DNA of 61,154 bases from Deltaproteobacteria bacterium (GTDB lineage: Bacteria; Desulfobacterota; DSM-4660; Desulfatiglandales; HGW-15): contig JAFGFM010000203.1 in assembly GCA_016931115.1 (NCBI GenBank), positions 1 through 61,154 on the forward strand, read 5' to 3'. Every line of letters begins with the position of its first letter. The stretch's first letter is position 1. This document shows, piece by piece, positions 1 to 6,906 of this stretch. A program made the position numbers and the translations under genes. The notes under the pieces are model-generated. The model saw nothing but the letters and a program-made list of their open reading frames with translations, was not told the DNA's origin and did not search any database.

Positions 1-3
1 AAC

Positions 4-37
4 AAGAAATAGGGCAGTTATATATCTGTTATTTCTT
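4..37. terminator. Hairpin at window edge, possible terminator
   Basis: Arms AAGAAATA (4-11) and TATTTCTT (30-37) are exact reverse complements, and an inner CAG/CTG pair extends the stem. It is followed by an A/T-rich stretch without a clean T run. It could end a gene lying to the left of the window. Weak evidence. Confidence 0.3.
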
Positions 38-167
38 AATAATAAAAATTATGTTATAGACAAATGATTATTGTTTAAGTAAAAATGCAATCTATATTGA
101 AGTATATTATATATATTAGACATTATCATAATTTTATTACATGTAAAGGTATTATTTTAGAATCAGT
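38..167 (+). promoter_or_regulatory. AT-rich leader of the TonB receptor gene, weak Fur-like site
   Basis: This non-coding stretch is very AT-rich. On the minus strand around 121-135 it reads TTATGATAATG, which resembles part of a Fur box (repeats of GATAAT). TonB-dependent receptor genes are commonly Fur-controlled, so a metal-responsive operator is plausible, but the match is partial and such matches arise by chance in AT-rich DNA. Confidence 0.25.
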
Positions 168-2102
168 ATGAAAACAGCGCCGCCAAAAAAATTTATTAAA
201 GTATTTCTCTTCATCTCAATAATATTGTCTATTTCTATAGCCTGTTTCGGTCAGTCTGAAGAGGAGATGCAGATGCTCAGGCTGTTTTACAATGAAAAAG
301 ACCTTGTTATAACCGCCACAAGAAATCCCAAACCAATAACCCAGGTGGCCGAGAATATTACAGTGATTACATCGAGTGATATAGAGGCCATGAATGCCCA
401 TTCAGTGGCCGAGGTGCTGGACAGCGTACCCGGCCTTTTTCTCAGCACTAACAGGGATTTTGGGGCATTTTCATTATTAAACATACAGGGTTCTGAACCG
501 CGTCATACGCTTGTTCTTGTAGATGAGATCCCCTGGAATCTTATTAGTGAGGGGTCTGCTGAAACGATTACAGTCCCTGTCGGAATTATTGAAAGGATAG
601 AGATAATAAAGGGACCTGCTTCATCTGCCTGGGGGTCATCCCTTGGCGGGGTAGTTAATATAATTACAAAATCCACAGGCACCTCCAGCAAGCCGGGTGG
701 TTCAATTTATGCCTCTTATGGAAAGAAAAACAGCCAGGATTACAGGATAGACCTGCATGGAAAAATTGGAAAAGCAGGTTATTACCTCTATGGGGGCACC
801 CAGGATTCTGATGGGCTCGTACAATCCAGGTTTTCCGATAATAAACGCTTCTACTCCAAGATAGAAATCCCTTTTTCAGGAGATGTCAAAACAGGTCTGA
901 GCATGGGATATAGTGATACCCAGACCGGCTTCGGGGATTACCTTAATTCAGATATCAATATCAGTGGAAGCCTTAAAACCTTTTATACCTCTCCTTTTGT
1001 GTCAGCTACTGTAGCAAAAGGTCTTGATATTAGCCTCTCTGCATATTATATCCAGCAGGAGAGCGCTCAAACAAGCAATAGCCTTGGTCTCGGCATTACA
1101 GGAGATCCCGGTGAATTGTACCTCGGTACCAAAATAAAAGATGAATCCTTGGGAGCAAGATTTCAGGCGATGTGGAAAAAAGAGATCAATTCCCTTGTAT
1201 TCGGAATGGACATTGGGAAAGGAGAATATGATCAAAGCCTTTATGCTGGCTCTCTGCTTCAGAGTATCGGCGTCCCTATAATCTCTGAGTTTTCACCCGA
1301 TAATACAACGTGGGCTATCTACATAAACGATACAATCTCAAGTGGGGCATGGTCTGTAACACCGGGAATAAGATATGACCATGAAACCATTACAGGCTCA
1401 TTTATAAGCCCGAGCCTGGGGTTAACCTATTTGTTGTCAAAAGATACCGTCTTAAGAGGCACAATTGCCAGGGGTTTTTCAGCCCCTGGTCTTTCATGGA
1501 CTTCAGGTGGAGGCATGTTTCTTGACCCAAACCCCTCTCTTAAATATGAAGAGGTATGGTCATACCAGGCAGGAGCAGAGTCTGCCTTCTCTTTTATGTG
1601 GCTAAAGGCAAACATCTTTTTGCATGAGTTAAAAAATTCCCTTACAGGCGTACCTCTTGGCGGAGGGCCTCCTGCATATAATGATATTATTATCAATAAT
1701 GGAGAGATTAAGCGCAAAGGCGTTGAAATAGAGGCAGAAAGTTTACCGATTTATAATTTTTCCTTTAAGGGCGGCTTATCATATGTAGATATTAATCCAC
1801 CCAACGCTGCAGGCTCATCTAAAATCTACAGCATTGTAGCTGGCCTTAAGTATCAAAGTAATACTATAAGCGGTCAGTTACTTGGCTATTACAACTGGCA
1901 CGACCTGAATAACATACCAGGTGGCAGTTCGGATGATTTTATATGGGATATATCCATTAGTAAGATAATCAAAATTTCCGAGGGGAATGATGTAGAGTTT
2001 TTTGCTGTTGGCCGCAACATGTTTAATGGTTCTCAGTATTCATACATAGAAAACATTAATCCAAGAAGGTGGTTTGAGCTTGGTATAAAGTATAGATTTT
2101 AG
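168..2102 (+). CDS. TonB-dependent outer-membrane receptor
   Basis: This is an outer-membrane, TonB-energised importer of the BtuB/CirA type, about 644 residues, the usual length. Residues 1-29 form a signal peptide ending near CFGQ. A TonB-box-like stretch (KDLVITATR) leads into the plug domain (about 50-165), with the typical motifs VLDSVPGL and IERIEIIKGPASSAWG followed by VVNIITK. The remainder is a 22-strand-type barrel with many aromatic strands, closing with a terminal Phe (LGIKYRF). The substrate cannot be read from sequence; the closest family resemblance is to siderophore, cobalamin or colicin receptors. It lies 70 nt upstream of a candidate RiPP precursor on the same strand, so uptake of a locus-related peptide or metal complex is possible but unproven. 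Confidence 0.9.
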   Translation: MKTAPPKKFIKVFLFISIILSISIACFGQSEEEMQMLRLFYNEKDLVITATRNPKPITQVAENITVITSSDIEAMNAHSVAEVLDSVPGLFLSTNRDFGAFSLLNIQGSEPRHTLVLVDEIPWNLISEGSAETITVPVGIIERIEIIKGPASSAWGSSLGGVVNIITKSTGTSSKPGGSIYASYGKKNSQDYRIDLHGKIGKAGYYLYGGTQDSDGLVQSRFSDNKRFYSKIEIPFSGDVKTGLSMGYSDTQTGFGDYLNSDINISGSLKTFYTSPFVSATVAKGLDISLSAYYIQQESAQTSNSLGLGITGDPGELYLGTKIKDESLGARFQAMWKKEINSLVFGMDIGKGEYDQSLYAGSLLQSIGVPIISEFSPDNTTWAIYINDTISSGAWSVTPGIRYDHETITGSFISPSLGLTYLLSKDTVLRGTIARGFSAPGLSWTSGGGMFLDPNPSLKYEEVWSYQAGAESAFSFMWLKANIFLHELKNSLTGVPLGGGPPAYNDIIINNGEIKRKGVEIEAESLPIYNFSFKGGLSYVDINPPNAAGSSKIYSIVAGLKYQSNTISGQLLGYYNWHDLNNIPGGSSDDFIWDISISKIIKISEGNDVEFFAVGRNMFNGSQYSYIENINPRRWFELGIKYRF

Positions 2103-2172
2103 GTTTTCCCGGTTTTATAAATTTAATGCATTACCGGATGACATTAATAACCTTTAATAATGGAGGTCTTGT

Positions 2173-2310
2173 ATGGAAAGCCAGAAAAAAATTGAAAAGA
2201 ACGAAGAGATCATGGTGCTTGACAATGGGCAAAATATGGATGATCCGATGATCATCATGATAGCCTTTTGTTGTTATGCTTTTATTATTCCCATTAGGAT
2301 ACTGCCTTAA
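2173..2310 (+). CDS. Candidate RiPP precursor peptide (45 aa)
   Basis: A short ORF of 45 codons with a strong ribosome binding site (GGAGG at 2162-2166, 6 nt before ATG). The N-terminal half is charged and leader-like (MESQKKIEKNEEIMVLDNGQ). After DDP it turns into a roughly 20-residue hydrophobic tail containing adjacent cysteines (AFCCYAF) and ending ILP. It sits directly before a radical SAM/SPASM protein, the arrangement of radical-SAM-modified ribosomal peptides, and its stop codon forms the first base of a strong hairpin. I infer that it is the substrate of that enzyme. Alternatively it is a small membrane protein. I cannot match it to a named precursor family from memory with certainty. 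Confidence 0.6.
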   Translation: MESQKKIEKNEEIMVLDNGQNMDDPMIIMIAFCCYAFIIPIRILP

Positions 2311-2339
2311 AATCAAGGGGGGCCTTCCCCCCTTGATTT
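2310..2339 (+). terminator. GC-rich hairpin between peptide and maturase genes
   Basis: A perfect 13-bp stem: AAATCAAGGGGGG (2310-2322) pairs with CCCCCCTTGATTT (2327-2339) around a CCTT loop. It begins in the stop codon of the 45-aa ORF and is followed by ATTGTTTTC. It could partially terminate transcription or protect the 3' end of the peptide mRNA, giving much more precursor than maturase, as is common in RiPP operons. Confidence 0.7.
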
Positions 2340-2351
2340 ATTGTTTTCAAC

Positions 2352-3656
2352 ATGGAATTATCCAGATACCTCAAATATTACCCTTCCAGCGAAAACCATG
2401 GAAATTATATCCTCTTTTCTACCTGGCGACTTTCAAAGATCGAGATTAGGGCGGAGACCTTCAGGGCAATTCAGAATGGTGAAATATCCCCTGGAAATGA
2501 AAAACTTCTTGCTGGCCTGGGCATGCTTGTTTCGGACAGGGAAGAGGAGAAAAGGTCTGTTCTTACCTTATTCGACCGGGCCAACAAATACAGCACAGGA
2601 ATGGATTGTATTGTAGTCCTTAACCTTGACTGCAACTTTGCCTGCAAATACTGCTTTGAAGGCGGTTTAAAAGGCAATCTTTACATGGCGCAGGAGACCG
2701 CCGACAGGCTGATCGGCTTTATTAAGGAAAGATTCACAGATAATAAAAAAACACTCCTGGTGGATTTCTATGGTGGTGAGCCCCTGCTGAGCATTGATCT
2801 TATAAAATATATCTCCAGAGAGCTTAAGGCCTTTACTGAAGAGAAAGGGGCTTCATACAATTTCAGTCTTGTGACCAATGGTGCGCTTCTAAAAAGAAAA
2901 ACAGCTCTGGAGCTTGCTGAGCTTGGCCTTATAAATGTGAAGATCACCATAGATGGACCATCCGAAATCCACAATAAAAACCGGCCATTTAAATCAGGCG
3001 CACCAAGTTTTGATGTCCTCATAAAAAATATTAAAGAGACATGGGATATCATCAAGATAAACCTGGGTGGTAATTTTGAAAAAGACAATTACAGAGATTT
3101 TCCATTGCTCCTTGATTACCTCGAAAAGGAGGGCCTCACACCTGAAAAGCTGGGTTTAATAAAATTTGATCCGGTTGCAAAGCGCTCGGAAAGGGTCATA
3201 AGCCCGACAGATTACAGGGGTGGTTGCATTACCCTTGACGAGCCATGGCTTCTTGAAGCTAATGATCTTTTGCGAGAAGATATCCTGAGACGAGGGTATA
3301 AGACCCTGAACATGCGCCATAAATTATGCATGATCGAGTCACAAAATTCTTATGTGGTTAATTATGATGGCTCTTTATATAAATGCCCGGGCTTCATCGG
3401 GATGGAAGAGTTTAAAATCGGGAATATCAATGATAGGGTTTCGGATTATAAAGATACTTACAACCTTGAATTATGGAAAAATGACAGATGCATAGATTGC
3501 GAATATCTCCCTCTTTGTTATGGTGGCTGCCGTTATATGACCTTTCTGCGTGATAATAATGTAAAGGCACTTGACTGCCAGAAGGAATACCTTGATGCCA
3601 CACTTGAAACCATGATTAAACAGGAAATAAAATATGGCCTCAGGGTGGGGAAATAG
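2352..3656 (+). CDS. Radical SAM/SPASM peptide maturase (geopeptide-maturase-like)
   Basis: A 434-residue radical SAM enzyme with a SPASM C-terminal domain. An N-terminal region of about 85 residues (start MELSRYLKYY), possibly peptide-binding, precedes the SAM-cluster motif C94-x3-C98-x2-C101 (DCNFACKYC). A glycine-rich FYGGEPLL segment follows. The C-terminus has CMIES, YKCPG and then CIDCEYLPLCYGGC, exactly the CX2CX5CX3C SPASM spacing, plus a last DCQ cysteine, for two auxiliary 4Fe-4S clusters. The N-terminal layout resembles what I recall as putative geopeptide radical SAM maturases. Anaerobic sulfatase-maturing enzymes carry their CxxxCxxC close to the N-terminus, so this is probably not one despite the sulfatase downstream. 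The ATG at 2352 has only a poor ribosome binding site, consistent with low expression relative to the peptide. Confidence 0.85.
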   Translation: MELSRYLKYYPSSENHGNYILFSTWRLSKIEIRAETFRAIQNGEISPGNEKLLAGLGMLVSDREEEKRSVLTLFDRANKYSTGMDCIVVLNLDCNFACKYCFEGGLKGNLYMAQETADRLIGFIKERFTDNKKTLLVDFYGGEPLLSIDLIKYISRELKAFTEEKGASYNFSLVTNGALLKRKTALELAELGLINVKITIDGPSEIHNKNRPFKSGAPSFDVLIKNIKETWDIIKINLGGNFEKDNYRDFPLLLDYLEKEGLTPEKLGLIKFDPVAKRSERVISPTDYRGGCITLDEPWLLEANDLLREDILRRGYKTLNMRHKLCMIESQNSYVVNYDGSLYKCPGFIGMEEFKIGNINDRVSDYKDTYNLELWKNDRCIDCEYLPLCYGGCRYMTFLRDNNVKALDCQKEYLDATLETMIKQEIKYGLRVGK

Positions 3657-3734
3657 ATACCGGTTTACTGTAACAGGTCGTATGAAACAGGACAATAGAG
3701 GCTAACAACCAAATAGTTTACAAGAATTTGGTCA

Positions 3735-3758
3735 GTCTATAGTCTAGAGACTATAGAC
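3735..3758. promoter_or_regulatory. 24-bp near-perfect palindrome, possible operator
   Basis: Two 11-bp arms (GTCTATAGTCT at 3735-3745 and its reverse complement at 3748-3758) are separated by AG. The site ends 20 bp before the -35 element of a good sigma-70 promoter ahead of the sulfatase gene, a position suited to an activator or repressor. The binding protein is unknown. Confidence 0.45.
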
Positions 3759-3778
3759 TATAGCCTTGCATAATCTCC

Positions 3779-3807
3779 TTGACGCATGAGAGTCTAGTTC
3801 ATATACT
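3779..3807 (+). promoter_or_regulatory. Sigma-70-type promoter of the sulfatase gene
   Basis: TTGACG (3779-3784), a 17-nt spacer, then TATACT (3802-3807). Transcription would start near 3814 and give a leader of about 139 nt that contains a small hairpin, GATAACC (3860-3866) with GGTTATC (3870-3876). The rest of the 3657-3952 gap holds only the palindrome listed separately; I see no gene in it. Confidence 0.55.
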
Positions 3808-3952
3808 CCGCCATATGAAAAGGTAATCGGATTATTTGGCTGAGGATTTCTTTTTATAGGATAACCTCCGGTTATCACCAGAACAGTTTCAGAGTGAAAG
3901 GAGCCTGGCAGTAAAAACGAAAACCAACTGGGGAGGAGAAGGAGAGTTTTCA

Positions 3953-5602
3953 ATGAGTACTAGAACCGTCAAAACATTTTTATGTGGATTTGTCCTGTTT
4001 GTTTTTTTTCTCACCGGGACCTTCGCGGTAACAGCGAGCGGGATGGGAAAGAAGGGGGATGAAAAAACCAAACGCCCGAACATCCTGCTTATTATCGGTG
4101 ACGATATAGGTATAGATGCCACAACCAATATGTATCCGGGCCTGATTGACAATCTCACCAGACAATACGGGCCATCAGGGCATAATCATCCTGACTACAA
4201 AATGATAAATGGCAGGCCGGCATCCACCCCTGCCCTGGATTCCCTTGCCAAGGGCGGCATAAGATTCACGCACGCATGGACACAGCCATTTTGCTCGCCT
4301 ACACGCACATCGCTTCTTACAGGGCTTTTTTCCGCTAAAACAGGGGTGCTGGATTATAATAACTGGCTATCCCAGAACCACCACTCCTTTGTAAAAGACC
4401 TTAAGGAAAAAGGTGGATACAGCACGGCCATATTCGGCAAATGGCATATAGCAGGTCTTGGCCAGTACCCGGGCATGAAGCCCAAAGAGGCGGGCTTTGA
4501 TCTATTCAGGGGTAACCTTCATGGCGGACTTGCAACATATTTTGAATATGATTACCAGATTCAGGACGATACCACACCACCGGATCAGTGGCGCACAGAA
4601 AAGGCACCAGTGAGGTCGCTTCCCGGCATAGCGCCAACCACCTATGCCCCGGTAGTGAAGACAGCAGATACCATCAACTGGATCACAGAGCAGGAAAAGA
4701 ATAACCCTGACAAACCCTGGTTTGTTTGGTTTGCCTTTAATCTCTCCCATATAACAGGGAATCAGCAGCCTAATCCCATGGTTATCCCCAATGCTGACAC
4801 TATTGATGAGCCATCACGCAGAGAGATGGAGGCGTGCATGGGGCCTGACGGCAAATTCGGTTCTGCCAATGTTGGCTCATGCTCATCAGAGGCGCTTATG
4901 AGGGCCATGACAAACTCCATGGATACCATGATTGGCAGGGTAATTGAAACTGTAGAAAAACTCGACCCCAACACCTATATCATCTACCTGGGTGACAACG
5001 GCACATGGATGTTCGGTGAAAAACGTGAGTTCATTGATAACTTGTACATTACCCGAAGGAACCGCAGCAAAGGAACTGCCTATGAAAGCGGCGTCAGGGT
5101 ATCAATGGCCATCAAGGGGCCGGGAATAAAGGCCAACATACAGAGTGATGAGTGGATACACAACGTGGATCTCTTTTCCACCATACTGGAGCTTGCAGAC
5201 CTTGAGGTGCCAAAGATCGTTCCTAACAAGACAGGTGATGGTACTGTAGCAGTTGATTCTGTTTCCCTGTCACCCATCCTTTTTAAAGGGGCAACAGGCC
5301 TGAGAGACCCGCATATGGGATACCTGCTCACTGAGACCATAAACCCTGTAATGAATAACCTGAGGCACGTTGGTGCTAGAAATGCCACATACAAGGTACT
5401 CTGCGCCAATAACCCGGAAACAGGGAATTGCACCTTCTATAACCTTATAGATGACCCGATCGAGGAATATCCTCTCGATAAACCCGCAAGCTGTGAGAAT
5501 TATAAAAACAAGAAATGGAGCCCGGCAGACCCGGAGTGGAACTTCTGCCGCCTGCAGGAGGTTGTCGCCACAGAGTCATTTATGGCTGAGCCTAAAAAAT
5601 AG
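3953..5602 (+). CDS. Exported arylsulfatase (Cys-type)
   Basis: An alkaline-phosphatase-superfamily sulfatase of 549 residues that hydrolyses sulfate esters. Residues 1-29 are a signal peptide (hydrophobic FVLFVFFLTG then TASG), so it acts outside the cytoplasm. Metal-binding Asp residues lie in IIGDDIG (about 50-51). The signature FCSPTRTSLLTG has C114 in the C-x-P-x-R motif, the cysteine that must be oxidised to formylglycine. A second metal region is YLGDNGTW. In anaerobes formylglycine is made by a radical SAM enzyme (anSME), which is not evident nearby. The start is supported by AAGGAG ahead of ATG 3953. The natural substrate is not evident. Confidence 0.9.
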   Translation: MSTRTVKTFLCGFVLFVFFLTGTFAVTASGMGKKGDEKTKRPNILLIIGDDIGIDATTNMYPGLIDNLTRQYGPSGHNHPDYKMINGRPASTPALDSLAKGGIRFTHAWTQPFCSPTRTSLLTGLFSAKTGVLDYNNWLSQNHHSFVKDLKEKGGYSTAIFGKWHIAGLGQYPGMKPKEAGFDLFRGNLHGGLATYFEYDYQIQDDTTPPDQWRTEKAPVRSLPGIAPTTYAPVVKTADTINWITEQEKNNPDKPWFVWFAFNLSHITGNQQPNPMVIPNADTIDEPSRREMEACMGPDGKFGSANVGSCSSEALMRAMTNSMDTMIGRVIETVEKLDPNTYIIYLGDNGTWMFGEKREFIDNLYITRRNRSKGTAYESGVRVSMAIKGPGIKANIQSDEWIHNVDLFSTILELADLEVPKIVPNKTGDGTVAVDSVSLSPILFKGATGLRDPHMGYLLTETINPVMNNLRHVGARNATYKVLCANNPETGNCTFYNLIDDPIEEYPLDKPASCENYKNKKWSPADPEWNFCRLQEVVATESFMAEPKK

Positions 5603-5616
5603 AGTTTTTTTCAGAT

Positions 5617-5654
5617 AAGGGGAGCAGAGGGCAGATCCTGCCCCTGCTCCCCTT
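5617..5654 (+). terminator. Terminator-like hairpin after the sulfatase gene
   Basis: AAGGGGAGCAGAGGGCA (5617-5633) pairs with TGCCCCTGCTCCCCTT (5639-5654) with one bulged base and a 5-nt loop, 15 nt after the sulfatase stop codon. The T-tract afterwards is poor (TCTGTT). It separates sulfatase from mtnA. Confidence 0.6.
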
Positions 5655-5710
5655 TCTGTTGAATCTCTAAATATAAAAATATTGATTCATAAATCAGATA
5701 GAGATTGAAA

Positions 5711-6751
5711 ATGGAATTCATAAAACCTGTGGAATGGAAAGATAACACCCTGTATGTGTTAAACCAGTTAAAGCTTCCAATGATAACAGAATACAATCCA
5801 AAGCAAACTGCTGAAGATGTGTTTCATGCTATTAGAGATATGGAGTTGCGTGGAGCACCATTGATAGGTATTGCCGCAGGTTACGGGATGTACCTTGGAA
5901 TAAAAGATATGGGTGACACAGATCATGAATCATTCATGAAGAAAATGAAACAAAAAGGGGAGATGCTTGCAAAGGCACGGCCCACTGCATCTAACCTGTT
6001 CAGGGCAATAGAGCGAATGACCCAAAGGGCTGAAGATCTTAAGGCGGAACCGGTTGAAACAAAAAAGAGACTCCTTGAGTTAGAGGCCATTAAGATACAA
6101 AGGGAAGAGGTTGAGATCAACCTGCGTATCGGCGAAAATTTTTTAACCCTGTTAAAAGATGGCATGACCATTCTGACCCACTGTAATGCAGGGTGCCTGG
6201 CCACAGTAGATTATGGCACTGCAACCTCTCCTGTTTATCTGGCAAAGGAGAGGGGATGGAATATAAGGGTTTATGCGGATGAAACAAGGCCATATCTCCA
6301 GGGTGCTCGCCTTACAGCATATGAGCTTTCAATGGCTGGTATAGATGTTACCCTGATATGCGACAACATGGCGGGTATGGTTATGTCACAGGGGAAGATA
6401 GATGCGGTGATAGTGGGCACAGACCGTGTTGCAGCAAACGGTGATATAGCAAACAAGATAGGCACAATGTCAGTTGCTATCCTTGCAAGCCATTTTAATA
6501 TACCTTTTTATATAGCTGCCCCTTCAACAACCGTGGACATTAATACCCGAACCGGCAGGGATATCCCAATAGAAGAGAGAAACACAGATGAAGTTACAAA
6601 CTGGTACGGGAGAAGGATCGCCCCTGAAGAAATCAAGGTCTATAACCCTGCCTTTGATGTTACCCACCATGAGCTGATCACTGCCATTGTTACAGATAAG
6701 GGGATTATATATCCTCCATTTTGCGAGAATATAAAAAAGATATTCGGTTAA
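5711..6751 (+). CDS. mtnA: S-methyl-5-thioribose-1-phosphate isomerase
   Basis: Isomerises methylthioribose-1-phosphate to methylthioribulose-1-phosphate in methionine salvage. The protein belongs to the eIF2B alpha/beta/delta-like fold. Diagnostic segments are MELRGAPLIGIAAGYGM, the catalytic-cysteine region THCNAGCLAT, YADETRPYLQGARLTAYEL, and IVGTDRVAANGDIANKIGT with the catalytic Asp. The length (about 346 aa) is normal for the family. An in-frame TTG lies 6 nt upstream (5705); ATG 5711 is preferred. No other salvage genes (mtnP, mtnB, mtnC, mtnD) are adjacent, so it may work in a truncated salvage or 5-deoxyribose disposal route in this organism. Confidence 0.92.
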   Translation: MEFIKPVEWKDNTLYVLNQLKLPMITEYNPKQTAEDVFHAIRDMELRGAPLIGIAAGYGMYLGIKDMGDTDHESFMKKMKQKGEMLAKARPTASNLFRAIERMTQRAEDLKAEPVETKKRLLELEAIKIQREEVEINLRIGENFLTLLKDGMTILTHCNAGCLATVDYGTATSPVYLAKERGWNIRVYADETRPYLQGARLTAYELSMAGIDVTLICDNMAGMVMSQGKIDAVIVGTDRVAANGDIANKIGTMSVAILASHFNIPFYIAAPSTTVDINTRTGRDIPIEERNTDEVTNWYGRRIAPEEIKVYNPAFDVTHHELITAIVTDKGIIYPPFCENIKKIFG

Positions 6752-6785
6752 CCTTTTCTGGAAAAACATCGTGTAAACAATCTTC

Positions 6786-6814
6786 TTGACACACAGGATT
6801 GGCCTCAATATATT
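6786..6814 (+). promoter_or_regulatory. Sigma-70 promoter of the MoaF-domain gene
   Basis: TTGACA (6786-6791), 17-nt spacer, TATATT (6809-6814). This is close to consensus and lies about 90 nt before the ATG at 6907. It has the same hexamers and spacing as the promoter at 19200-19228. Confidence 0.6.
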
Positions 6815-6906
6815 CGATTTTCAGGATAAATATTCATGTCAGCATAAATCAGGACAACAAAATTCCGTGTCTATTTATAAACCCGCGTTTTTATGGAGGT
6901 AAGAAA

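Noticed and set aside
2352-3656. Reading the radical SAM/SPASM protein as the anaerobic sulfatase-maturing enzyme for the neighbouring sulfatase.
   Set aside because: The SAM-cluster motif is at residues 94-101 after a long N-terminal domain, whereas anSMEs have it near the start, and a candidate peptide substrate with a strong start site lies directly upstream. The possibility is not fully excluded.
6799-6906. An upstream extension of the MoaF-domain protein starting at 6799.
   Set aside because: It would overlap a near-consensus promoter, while GGAGG precedes the ATG at 6907.
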